Assembly: GCF_025506275.1 (NCBI RefSeq)
Contig: NZ_QYCP01000093.1
Span: 186,001 to 250,000 of the forward strand
Length of the DNA: 64,000 bases
Direction of reading: 5' to 3'
Origin: Brevibacterium permense
GTDB taxonomy: Bacteria > Actinomycetota > Actinomycetes > Actinomycetales > Brevibacteriaceae
Under the pieces are notes generated by a model. The model saw only the letters and a list, made by a program, of their open reading frames with translations. It was not told the origin of the DNA and searched no databases. Numbering within the stretch: the first letter of the stretch is position 1; every line of letters starts with the position of its first letter. Below, one piece after another: positions 16,305 to 24,158 of this stretch. Both the position numbers and the translations under genes were made by a program.

Positions 16305-17249
16305 ATGAACGACAGAGTGAGCATCAACGAGTGCTTCGCCCGAGATGGTCTGCAGCACGAAAGTGCTTTCGTGCCGACATCAAAGAAGCTTGCCGTGCTC
16401 AAATCTTTCACTGCTGCCGGATTCCGGCGCATTGAAGCCACCAGTTACAGCCACCCGAAGCAAGTGCCAGCATTTACCGACGCCAGTGACCTGCTGAAAG
16501 CGCTGCCGCGGAGCGAAGGTGTCGCCTTCAAAGCCACGTGCCCAAATCAGAAGGCCGTCCAGCGCGCTGTGGCTGACGCCGCGTCCGGGTACGGAGCCGA
16601 GGAAATCAGCCTGCTCACCTCTGCCAGCGACTCGCATTCGCAGGTCAATCTCCGTGCGACTCGAGCAGAACAATGGCAGAAAGTCGAGCAGATGGCTGAA
16701 CTTGCCGCAGGGAATTTCACACTGGTAGGCGTTGTCTCGGTTGCCTTCGGTTGCCCATTTGAAGGAACGGTCGACCCGCAGAGAGTCATCGATGATGTGG
16801 CTCGCTTCCGTGACCTGGGTGCCGCCTATGTGACCATCGGGGATACGACCGGTTTGGCGGACCCGGCAGGTGCCAAGAGTCTCTTCGCGGAGCTGGTCCC
16901 AGCTTTCCCTGAACTTACCGTCGTCGCTCACTTCCACGATACGCGTGGCCTCGGCATCGCGAATGTTGTGGCTGCCTATGAAGGAGGCTGCCGTAGCTTC
17001 GACTCCGCAATGGGCGGTGTCGGGGGGCACCCGAACAAGATCAACTACGGTTCCGGGTCGACGGGCAATGTGGCTACCGAAGACACGGTCAATCTCTTCG
17101 ACTCGCTCGGGGTGGATACGGGTCTTGACCTCGACGCACTGATGGAGGCCGCTGCCGAATGTGAAAGCGTGCTCGGCCGCACGCTCCTAAGTAAGACGTC
17201 CAAAGCTGGGCTGTCGAACTCAATCCTGAGAAAGGCTGACGCAGTATGA
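16305..17249 (+). CDS. HMG-CoA lyase-like enzyme (DRE-TIM family)
   Basis: A 314-residue TIM barrel that would cleave a 3-hydroxy-3-methylglutaryl-CoA-type ester to acetyl-CoA and a keto acid. Family marks: NECFARDGLQHE at the N-terminus (metal-binding Asp and substrate Arg), ATSYSHPKQVPAF, GDTTGLADP and the metal-binding AHFHDTRG. In classical HMG-CoA lyase the flexible active-site loop has GGCP; here it is GGHP, with the catalytic Cys replaced by His at codon 17028-17030. The substrate or mechanism may therefore differ from HMG-CoA. RBS AAAGGAG lies 12 bases upstream. The stop overlaps the next gene (ATGA). First gene of a six-gene operon. Confidence 0.8.
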   Translation: MNDRVSINECFARDGLQHESAFVPTSKKLAVLKSFTAAGFRRIEATSYSHPKQVPAFTDASDLLKALPRSEGVAFKATCPNQKAVQRAVADAASGYGAEEISLLTSASDSHSQVNLRATRAEQWQKVEQMAELAAGNFTLVGVVSVAFGCPFEGTVDPQRVIDDVARFRDLGAAYVTIGDTTGLADPAGAKSLFAELVPAFPELTVVAHFHDTRGLGIANVVAAYEGGCRSFDSAMGGVGGHPNKINYGSGSTGNVATEDTVNLFDSLGVDTGLDLDALMEAAAECESVLGRTLLSKTSKAGLSNSILRKADAV

Positions 17250-17977
17250 CCAGTGACACACTCATCGTCACGGACTCTGAGGGAGGAGTCAGGACCATAA
17301 CTCTCAACCGCCCGGACAAGCGCAACGCGCTCACCACAGAACTGACAACAGCCCTCCGAGATGCCCTGCTCGACTGCGATAGTGACCCTGAGATACGGGC
17401 AGTTGTCCTCGCCGGAGCTGGGCGCGGCTTCTGCGCAGGTGCTGACCTGAGTGAGTTCACGGAACTCACCCCTGATCACGCCGAACGCGTGGTTGCCCGA
17501 GCGGCGCTCACCGCTGAGCTGCAGTCGCTACCGACCAGCCTCTCGGTGCCTGTGGTCGCTGCGGTGAAGGGCCATGCGGTGGGCGGAGGCGCTGGACTTG
17601 CTCTGGCATGCGACATGATCGTCGTCTCCGATGACGTGTCGTTCGGGTACCCCGAGATCAAGCATGACATTGTTCCTGCGCTCGTGATGACAGGTCTGCA
17701 GCGGCACCTGGGGCGCAAGCTCGGGTTCGAGTTGATCTCGACTGGTCGTATGCTCGGCGCGAATGAGATGTCAGAACTCGGGCTGGCAAACGAGGTCGTT
17801 GAGACCGGCGCCGAGGTCGCTCGTGCACAGGAGATTGCGACCAGTTGGGCCGGACGTTCGTCTAGGGCGTTAAGCGCCATCAAATCTCTGTACTACCGGG
17901 TTGCCGATCTTCCGACGGCAGCGGCGATGGATGCAGGGCAGGACCTCAATGCGCTTATGCGATCGTTCAGGAGCTGA
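17246..17977 (+). CDS. Enoyl-CoA hydratase/isomerase family protein (first of two)
   Basis: A 243-residue crotonase. RGFCAGADLSEF forms the first half of the oxyanion hole and HAVGGGAGLALACDMIV the second. FGYPEIKHDIVPAL retains the Glu corresponding to Glu164 of rat hydratase, but the position of Glu144 is Gly (GGAGLAL instead of GGCELAM). This single-Glu pattern is seen in 3-methylglutaconyl-CoA hydratase-like and isomerase members. That is compatible with action next to an HMG-CoA-lyase-like enzyme. Coupled to both neighbours (four-base overlap upstream, one base before the next ATG). Confidence 0.83.
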   Translation: MTSDTLIVTDSEGGVRTITLNRPDKRNALTTELTTALRDALLDCDSDPEIRAVVLAGAGRGFCAGADLSEFTELTPDHAERVVARAALTAELQSLPTSLSVPVVAAVKGHAVGGGAGLALACDMIVVSDDVSFGYPEIKHDIVPALVMTGLQRHLGRKLGFELISTGRMLGANEMSELGLANEVVETGAEVARAQEIATSWAGRSSRALSAIKSLYYRVADLPTAAAMDAGQDLNALMRSFRS

Positions 17978-17978
17978 A

Positions 17979-19175
17979 ATGACCAAACCGCTGGATGGAA
18001 TCCGCATTCTCGACTTCTCACGCGTCCTGGCCGCGCCGATGGCCACTCAGATCCTTTCTGACATGGGCGCCGAAGTGATCAAGGTCGAGCGTCCTGGGAA
18101 GGGCGACGAGACTCGATCTTTCGAACCGAGAGTCGGAGACCAGAGCGCCTACTTCTTCGCTTTCAATCGCGGCAAGAAGTCCGTCACGTTAGATCTCAAA
18201 AGCGATGACGACCGACACATCGTCGAACGCCTTATCACTGAGGTCGACGTCGTCGTCGAGAACTTTGTCCCAGGCACCATGGATCGCTACGAACTTGGCT
18301 GGGAACGTCTGCATGAACTCAATGAACGACTCATCTACGTCGCCGCCAGCGGCTTCGGTCAGACGGGTCCTGAACGCAACCGAAAAGGCTACGACACAGT
18401 GTTCCAAGCTCTGTCGGGAGTTATGCACCTGACAGGCGAGCCCGAGTCAGGGCCGTCGAAGGCAGGCATTCCAGTGGCCGACATGACAAGTGGACTGTGG
18501 GTAGCGATCGCGATCCTCACCGGGCTTGTCGGGCGTGGCACTCACGGAATCGGCACCTTCATCGATGTTGCGATGATGGACGTCCAGACTAGCCTGCTCG
18601 CGCTCGCTGCCGCTCGGACGTTCGCTCTCGACGAAGATCCCGCGCGGACCGGTACCGCGCACCTCGGTCGGGTGCCCTCTGCAGCATTCGAATGCCGAGA
18701 TGGGTGGGTGCAGATCAGCGGCAGCGACCAACACTGGCCGCTTCTTTGCAACGTTCTCGGTCTCGACGAGCTTGCGCGAGACGCGGAACTGGCTGAGAAC
18801 GCCGGCCGAGTCAACCGTCGTGAGGAAGTGACTCAGGCGCTGTCCGAAGCCATCTCCTCGTGGATCCGAGACGAGCTGGTTGCCGCACTCACCGAGATTG
18901 GCATCCCGGCGGGCGAAGTTCGCTCGGTCAAAGAGGCCCTGAACGCACGACAGACACAGGAACGCGGAATGGTCGGTACCTTCGAGCATCCCACAGTCGG
19001 CAGGTTCAGTGCGCTGCGCACCCCAGTGAAATTCCACGGATATGAGGACCCGACGATCTCTGCTCCTCCACTCCTGGGAGCCGATAACGAGGAAGTGTTG
19101 GGAGCCTTCAAGCCTGTCGGGGCCATGCACGCGGGTGGCGCAGCCGAAACTGCCGGAGCGGAGGGGCAGGCATGA
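17979..19175 (+). CDS. Family III CoA-transferase (CaiB/BaiF)
   Basis: A 398-residue enzyme of full family length. GIRILDFSRVLAAPMATQILSDMGAEVIKVE opens the Rossmann-like domain, RGKKSVTLDLK follows, and the catalytic Asp lies in RKGYDTVFQALSG; EIGIPAGEVRSVKEAL belongs to the C-terminal substrate region. It would move CoA between an acyl-CoA donor and the island's carboxylate. Start ATG has AGGAGCTGA directly upstream. With the acyl-CoA ligase two genes on, the operon has two alternative ways to make a CoA ester. Confidence 0.9.
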   Translation: MTKPLDGIRILDFSRVLAAPMATQILSDMGAEVIKVERPGKGDETRSFEPRVGDQSAYFFAFNRGKKSVTLDLKSDDDRHIVERLITEVDVVVENFVPGTMDRYELGWERLHELNERLIYVAASGFGQTGPERNRKGYDTVFQALSGVMHLTGEPESGPSKAGIPVADMTSGLWVAIAILTGLVGRGTHGIGTFIDVAMMDVQTSLLALAAARTFALDEDPARTGTAHLGRVPSAAFECRDGWVQISGSDQHWPLLCNVLGLDELARDAELAENAGRVNRREEVTQALSEAISSWIRDELVAALTEIGIPAGEVRSVKEALNARQTQERGMVGTFEHPTVGRFSALRTPVKFHGYEDPTISAPPLLGADNEEVLGAFKPVGAMHAGGAAETAGAEGQA

Positions 19176-19996
19176 GCCAGTCGCTGACGACGAACACGGC
19201 AGCCGTTGCTGGACCGGCGCCGAGCCCGCGGAACACGCTGACGACCGAACGCCTCGGCGACGTCCTCATTGTCATGCTCAACCGCCCTGAGGCCCGGAAC
19301 GCCGTCAACCTCGAACTCTGCCTTGACCTCATCGATACCTTCGGGGCCATCGACGCCGAACTGCCGGGTGTTGTGGTGATCGGTGCTAACGGGCCCACGT
19401 TCTGCGCCGGTGCCGACCTCAAAGAACGACAGGAAAAGGATTCTGCATGGATTCGACAACGGCGGCTTGCCTCGTTTGCGGCATACCGTGCAATCGTGCG
19501 CTGCCGTGTTCCGGTCATCGCCTATCTGCAGGGAGCCGTTGTCGGTTCTGGAGGCGAGATCGCACTTTCCTGCGACTTCGCCTACGCGCAGGATGACGTC
19601 AGCTTCCGGTACCCCGAAGTTCACTGGGGCACGATCGGCGCCACTCAGCGACTGCAACGCGTGGTCGGGGTCCGAAAGGCCAAGGAACTTCTCTTCACCA
19701 ATTCGGTCCTGGATGCCGCCGATGCTGTCGACCTGGGGCTTGTGCAAAAGGTGATCAACTGCGAGGACGGGTGGGACTTCGTGCTGCAAACGGCAAAGAC
19801 GATTGCGGAAGCGCCGACCTCCGCAGTGCAGCTGACGAAGAATGCCATTGATGCGGGAAGCGAAGTCAGCCTTGACCAAGGCCTCGATATCGAACTGCGC
19901 GCGATCGAGACGAATCTCGCCCAGGGCGAGTGGAAGAAGGGCCTCGCAGACTTTGCAACCCGTAATGACACAACCACCACGGAGGTGCGTAAGTGA
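19172..19996 (+). CDS. Enoyl-CoA hydratase (second of two)
   Basis: A 274-residue crotonase. The oxyanion segments are PTFCAGADLKER and GAVVGSGGEIALSCDFAYA; both catalytic glutamates are kept (GGEIAL and FRYPEV), so true hydration of an enoyl-CoA is likely. It has a 20-residue N-terminal extension rich in Ala/Pro before the core begins at LGDVLIVMLNRPEARNAV. The ATG overlaps the CoA-transferase stop and the stop overlaps the ligase GTG. It is clearly distinct from the first crotonase, so the two probably act on different intermediates. Confidence 0.87.
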   Translation: MSQSLTTNTAAVAGPAPSPRNTLTTERLGDVLIVMLNRPEARNAVNLELCLDLIDTFGAIDAELPGVVVIGANGPTFCAGADLKERQEKDSAWIRQRRLASFAAYRAIVRCRVPVIAYLQGAVVGSGGEIALSCDFAYAQDDVSFRYPEVHWGTIGATQRLQRVVGVRKAKELLFTNSVLDAADAVDLGLVQKVINCEDGWDFVLQTAKTIAEAPTSAVQLTKNAIDAGSEVSLDQGLDIELRAIETNLAQGEWKKGLADFATRNDTTTTEVRK

Positions 19997-21738
19997 CTGC
20001 TCTGAATGACGTCCCGGATACGTTTGACACCGATCCCTTCGACCGCACCGAGGTGCCGGTAGACGCCTGTCCTCTGACTACCTCCGCAGTGCTTGCTCGA
20101 GCAGCGGCCACTGTCCCGGACCTCGAAGCCGTCGTCTGCGGCGATGACCGTGTCACCTATGCAGAGCTCAAGCGCAGAGCTGATTCCGCCGCTGAGGTAT
20201 TGCGTCGAATGGGTGTTCGTGCAGGAGACCATGTGGCGCTGTGCGTTGGCAACGGTCCGCGCTGGGTGGAGCTGTTCTACGCGATTACGGGCATCGGTGC
20301 GGTGGTCGTTGCGGTCAACACGCGGTACCGTTCAAGCGATCTGGCATATGTGCTCAATGACTCGCAGGCGTCATTCCTCATCACTGCTCCACGCGTGCTC
20401 TCGAACGATTTCCTCTCCACGATTCGCACCATCGGACCAGGACCGAATTCAGAGCTGCCGCACCCCGAATTGCCCTACTTGGCGTCAATTGTCGTCCTCG
20501 AAGATTACTCCGCGACAGAGATCGAAGCGGGTTGGACTCGCTGGTCCGAGTTCTCCGACACCTCTGTCGGCAGTCGCCCAGAGGATGTGGTCGTGGAAGG
20601 TGACGCAACCGATGGAGCGGACGGAATCGCTGGCGATGATGCCGCTGTCGTCAGCCCGACGAGTATCTCACTTATCCAGTACACGTCGGGGACTACCTCT
20701 CGTCCGAAGGGAGTCCTTCTGACTCACAGGGGAATGTGCGCCGACGCGCACTTCTCGGCCGTGAGAATGGGACTGCGGGCCGGCGACAGGTTCCATTCAG
20801 TCCGCCCTTTCTTCCATGTTGCAGGCAGCACGCTTTCCGTGCTCAGCAGTGCACAGTCGATGGCGACGTTGGTGACTATGGAACGGTTCTCTGCAGGTCC
20901 CGCGCTCGGTATTCTCGAACGGGAGCGGTGTACTCACTTCTCCGGCAACGACACAATCGCGCTCATGCTCCTCGACCACCCGGATCGTCCGCGACGAAAT
21001 CTTGTCTTGCGGGGCGCTTGGGTCGCGGCTTCTGCCGCGGTGCTCAAACGAGTGGCCGAAGAACTCGGTGCCAGCGAGGTTGTCGCTGGGTACGGTCAGT
21101 CGGAGGCCTCACCGAACGTCGCTCAGTCAGCGTGGTGGGAGCCCGAGCACGTGCGGCTTGCCTCGGCGATGCTTCCGCAGCCTGGAGTTGAGGTGCGGAT
21201 CTGGGACGATGCTGCCACCGAGCAGGCGCCGACCGGGTGTAAGGGAGAGATTCAGGTGCGCGGTTGGAACGTCATGAGCGGGTATCTGAACAATCCTCAA
21301 GCCACACGCAACGCCTGCACTTCTGATGGGTGGCTGCGCACGGGGGATCTTGGCGTCTTGGACGAGGACGGGCGACTGACTTTCGTCGGTCGGCTCAAGG
21401 AGATGTTCCGCGTGGGCGGTGAAAACGTTTCGCCTGTTGAGATCGAAGAGGAACTGCTTCATCATCCTGCAGTACGGCAAGCTGTGGTGGTGGGAGTGCC
21501 GGACCCGCGCCTCATCGAAGTGCCGTTCGCATTCATCTCCCTGTCCCAGGGACATTCGTTGGAAGAAGCGGCATTAGTAGCATGGTTGCGCGAACGTGTG
21601 GCTGGATTCAAAGTACCCAAGTACGTCCGATTCATGGAGGACTTCGAGGAACTGGGCATGACGGCCAGTTCGAAGGTCCAACGCGGGGGTTTGGGTCGAC
21701 AAGCACAGAAGTATCTCGATGAGATGGCGGCGATCTGA
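19993..21738 (+). CDS. Acyl-CoA synthetase (AMP-forming ligase)
   Basis: A 581-residue ANL-superfamily ligase that activates a carboxylate to its CoA thioester via an acyl-AMP. The phosphate-binding motif IQYTSGTTSRPKG is near residue 222, AGYGQSEASPN is the A5 region, LRTGDLGVLDEDGRLTFVGRLKEM is A7-A8, and the catalytic Lys is in SSKVQRGG near the C-terminus. A 50-residue hydrophilic insertion (Gly/Asp/Ala-rich) precedes the P-loop. The GTG start overlaps the preceding stop. The chain length or structure of the substrate cannot be read from the sequence. Confidence 0.9.
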   Translation: MTALNDVPDTFDTDPFDRTEVPVDACPLTTSAVLARAAATVPDLEAVVCGDDRVTYAELKRRADSAAEVLRRMGVRAGDHVALCVGNGPRWVELFYAITGIGAVVVAVNTRYRSSDLAYVLNDSQASFLITAPRVLSNDFLSTIRTIGPGPNSELPHPELPYLASIVVLEDYSATEIEAGWTRWSEFSDTSVGSRPEDVVVEGDATDGADGIAGDDAAVVSPTSISLIQYTSGTTSRPKGVLLTHRGMCADAHFSAVRMGLRAGDRFHSVRPFFHVAGSTLSVLSSAQSMATLVTMERFSAGPALGILERERCTHFSGNDTIALMLLDHPDRPRRNLVLRGAWVAASAAVLKRVAEELGASEVVAGYGQSEASPNVAQSAWWEPEHVRLASAMLPQPGVEVRIWDDAATEQAPTGCKGEIQVRGWNVMSGYLNNPQATRNACTSDGWLRTGDLGVLDEDGRLTFVGRLKEMFRVGGENVSPVEIEEELLHHPAVRQAVVVGVPDPRLIEVPFAFISLSQGHSLEEAALVAWLRERVAGFKVPKYVRFMEDFEELGMTASSKVQRGGLGRQAQKYLDEMAAI

Positions 21739-21739
21739 G

Positions 21740-22753
21740 ATGCGCATCGACACACCCCTGACCCGTCTCGTCGGTATGGACCTGCCCATCGTCCAGGCAG
21801 GAATGTCCTGGGTGAGCTCCTGTGCCGAACTCCCCCTGGCAGTGTCCGAAGCCGGTGGTTTGGGAGTTGTCGCTGGCGGTCCTATGCGGCTGCCCGACCT
21901 CGATGAGTGCCTCACGCGCATGCGGGCCGGCACGGACCGACCATGGGCTGTCAACATGCCCCTCTACCGCAAAGGAGTCGATGAGGTGATGGCTCACCTC
22001 ATCGACCAAGCGCCGCCAGTGATTATCGCCTCGCAAGGCGGGCCGAAAAAGTACCTCGGCGCTCTCCACGATGTTGGGACTGTTTGGCTTCACGTCGTCA
22101 CGAGCCTCACTCACGCGGCCAAGGCCGTCGGGGCCGGAGTCGATGGTTTGGTCGTCGTCGGTGCGGAGGCAGGCGGCCATCCGCCCGAGCACGGAGTGAC
22201 TAGTCTCGTGCTCACCCGTCTGATCGCGCGAGAATTCCCTGAGATCCCGGTCGTAGCGTCCGGCGGATTCACCGATGGTTACTCGCTCGCGGCTGCGCTG
22301 TCGTTGGGAGCCGCCGGAGCACAATTCGGCACTCGGTTCATCGCTACCCCAGAGGCGAACGCGCACCCGGCGTACAAGGACAGGGTTCTCAGCGCGAAAG
22401 TCGAGGACGCTGTTCTCGTCGGACGTGGGCTCAATCCGATTCGCACCCTGCGCAATCAATTCACCGAACGGATGCTTGATCTTGAGACTGCAGGTGCGTC
22501 GGTGGACGACCGACGGGAAGTGTTCGCGTCCACCGTGCTTCGGCAGTCGGCAAAAGACGGTGAGGTCGAGACTGGGAAGGTCGAAGCGGGTCAGACAGCA
22601 GGTTTGGTGACGGAGCTCCATTCCGCCGCTGAGGTTGTTCGCCGAATCGCAGTCGAATACGGTGCCGTTGTGAATGGACTTCCCCGGGCAGCCGGCGGTG
22701 ACAGTGCTCCCCAATGCGCACAGGCAGACGGGAATGTGGCAACCGCCGTGTAG
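21740..22753 (+). CDS. Nitronate monooxygenase/2-nitropropane dioxygenase-like FMN enzyme
   Basis: A 337-residue FMN-binding TIM barrel. MDLPIVQAGMSWVSSCAELPLAVSEAGG, VVVGAEAGGHPPEHG and VVASGGFTDGYSLAAALSLGAAGAQFGTRF are family signatures; the His in GGHP corresponds to the active-site His. The same family includes trans-enoyl reductases (FabK) and enzymes acting on nitronates. In an operon of CoA-ester enzymes a reductase or oxygenase acting on an acyl-CoA is as likely as nitronate oxidation. Starts two bases after the ligase stop. Last gene before the right-hand repeat. Confidence 0.85.
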   Translation: MRIDTPLTRLVGMDLPIVQAGMSWVSSCAELPLAVSEAGGLGVVAGGPMRLPDLDECLTRMRAGTDRPWAVNMPLYRKGVDEVMAHLIDQAPPVIIASQGGPKKYLGALHDVGTVWLHVVTSLTHAAKAVGAGVDGLVVVGAEAGGHPPEHGVTSLVLTRLIAREFPEIPVVASGGFTDGYSLAAALSLGAAGAQFGTRFIATPEANAHPAYKDRVLSAKVEDAVLVGRGLNPIRTLRNQFTERMLDLETAGASVDDRREVFASTVLRQSAKDGEVETGKVEAGQTAGLVTELHSAAEVVRRIAVEYGAVVNGLPRAAGGDSAPQCAQADGNVATAV

Positions 22754-22791
22754 CCTGGCGGGCCACCTCGGTGATGGTGCCGCGAAAGCGA

Positions 22792-22845
22792 ACGGCGAGC
22801 CCCACCGCCGTGCCGCGCAGGCGCGACGCCAATATTGTGCCACAG
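22792..22845 (+). repeat. Right copy of the 54/55-bp direct repeat flanking the island
   Basis: Partner of 13972-14026, same orientation, 38 bases after the last island gene. The match includes a 26-base identical block, CAGGCGCGACG, and the closing ATTGTGCCACAG. It is immediately followed by a strong hairpin at 22852. Confidence 0.85.
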
Positions 22846-22851
22846 GGGCCG

Positions 22852-22915
22852 CAGCGAAAGGGCCGTCGGATGGCCGACATCCGAAGATGGCCGGCATCCG
22901 ACGGCCCTTTCGCTG
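22852..22915. terminator. Bidirectional terminator, perfect 21-bp stem
   Basis: Arms 22852-22872 and 22895-22915 are perfectly complementary, with a 22-base loop. It lies between the rightward island operon and the leftward NTF2-like gene and can end transcription from both sides. The AAAGGGCC/GGCCCTTT part provides a short T run on each strand. Confidence 0.8.
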
Positions 22916-22937
22916 GGGTGTCAGCGCTCGCTGGGCC

Positions 22938-23267
22938 TCAGCCTTCGCGGATCGTCATCCGGCTCAGTTTGTCGCCGTCGGTGACGAAAGCGAATGATGA
23001 GCGGCCGTTAGCATGCGTGGAGCGCCAGTCGCCGATGACGGTCACGCTATTTCCGTCGACGGTGACCTCTTCGGGTGTGAGGACACCGGTTGCGCCGATG
23101 AATTCCTTGTCGCTCCACGCCCTGATGGCCTCTCGGCCCTGGAACTCACGGCCCCAGTCATCCACGACTCCGTCAGAGGTGAATGCGTCGATGAAGCCCT
23201 GGTCATCGTGAGCGTTGACGGTGTCGATGAAGCCGGCGACTGGTTCGGGAATCTGCAGATCTGACAT
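22938..23267 (-). CDS. SnoaL/NTF2-like protein
   Basis: A 109-residue small alpha+beta cone-fold protein. VAGFIDTVNAHDDQGFIDAFTSDGVVDDWGREFQGREAIRAW is the typical NTF2 opening (helix, then DD-W-G and the GREAIR turn), and VTVIGDWRSTHANGRSSFAFV forms the sheet. These proteins are isomerases, binding proteins or of unknown role. It lies about 70 bases after the SDR gene on the same strand and probably forms an operon with it. RBS AGGAGAAC precedes the ATG. Confidence 0.85.
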   Translation of the reverse strand: MSDLQIPEPVAGFIDTVNAHDDQGFIDAFTSDGVVDDWGREFQGREAIRAWSDKEFIGATGVLTPEEVTVDGNSVTVIGDWRSTHANGRSSFAFVTDGDKLSRMTIREG

Positions 23268-23337
23268 GTGTTCTCCTGTGGTTTCGGGAGGTGGTTGTTG
23301 GACGGGTGCCGAGGGGGACTGAAGTGTCGTGTCCGCC

Positions 23338-24093
23338 TCAGCGAGTGGTGTAACCGCCGTTGGCGAAGATCGTCTGCCCGGTGATCCAGTTGCCCTCTGT
23401 GGCGAGGAATCGCACGATCGGTGCGATGTCCTCGATGCGAGTCAGGCGATTGCCCATACCCTGCGACTTGTGGAACTCCACTCGTTCCGGGGTCTCCTGA
23501 CCGTAGAAGAAGGGAGTGTCCATGGGCCCGGGGGCGATAGCGGTGACGGAGATGCCGCGTTCGGCATATTCCTTTGCTGCGGCTCGGGTGAAATGCTCGA
23601 CCGGACTCTTGCCGCCGGCATAGGTCGAATAGCCGTCGGTGAACGCGGCGAGCAGGGCGGTGACGATGGTGACGATCTTCCCATTGTCGGCAAGGTGTTT
23701 GCCTGCTTCCTTGATGAAGAAGTACGCGGCCTTCGCATTGATGTCGAACATCGCGTCGTACTCGTCCTCGGTGGTCTCCGCAATAGGCTTGCGCAGAACC
23801 CTGCCCGTCGTGTTCACCGCGATATCGATGGACCCCAATGCCGAGACGGCATCGTCGAAGAGCCTCTCGACGATGGCGGGCTTGGTGAGATCTCCGGTGA
23901 GCAGGACGCCCTTCGAGCCGCTGGATTCGACGGCTGCGAGTGTCTCTTCGGCCTCCGGGCGCGTTGAATCCGAGTTGTAGTGGATGGCGATATCGGCTCC
24001 GGCTGCGGCGGCCTGTCGAGCGATGAGCCCGCCGAGGTTCTTCCCGCCTCCTGCTATAAGGATGGTCTTGCCTTGCAAAGTCTGTTCGGTCAT
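23338..24093 (-). CDS. Short-chain dehydrogenase/reductase
   Basis: A 251-residue SDR. ILIAGGGKNLGGLIARQAAAAGADIAIHY is the NAD(P)-binding glycine motif in the GGGxNLG variant; the structural NNAG is IAVNTTGR; the active site has YAGGK (Tyr and Lys) with Thr in place of the usual Ser thirteen residues before Tyr. PGPMDTPFF and TGQTIFANGGYTTR close the fold. The divergent TetR gene lies 63 bases away and probably represses it. The Ser to Thr change is tolerated in some SDRs. Confidence 0.88.
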   Translation of the reverse strand: MTEQTLQGKTILIAGGGKNLGGLIARQAAAAGADIAIHYNSDSTRPEAEETLAAVESSGSKGVLLTGDLTKPAIVERLFDDAVSALGSIDIAVNTTGRVLRKPIAETTEDEYDAMFDINAKAAYFFIKEAGKHLADNGKIVTIVTALLAAFTDGYSTYAGGKSPVEHFTRAAAKEYAERGISVTAIAPGPMDTPFFYGQETPERVEFHKSQGMGNRLTRIEDIAPIVRFLATEGNWITGQTIFANGGYTTR

Positions 24094-24126
24094 GGTCTCA
24101 ACCTCCGTATCGTTGTTACATCGGAC

Positions 24127-24158
24127 TATATCGACGGTACACTATAATATAGCGATAT
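24127..24158. promoter_or_regulatory. TetR-type operator in SDR/TetR divergent region
   Basis: The short divergent region is unusually AT-rich. It has CTATA-A-TATAG (24142-24152), a perfect small palindrome, and TATATCG (24127-24133) opposite CGATAT (24153-24158). The latter reaches the TetR start codon. This fits an autoregulatory operator overlapping both promoters. Confidence 0.55.

Noticed and set aside
13972..22845. tRNA-associated attachment sites
   Set aside because: Neither repeat copy resembles a tRNA 3' end and no integrase gene is inside the island, so an att-site call is not supported.
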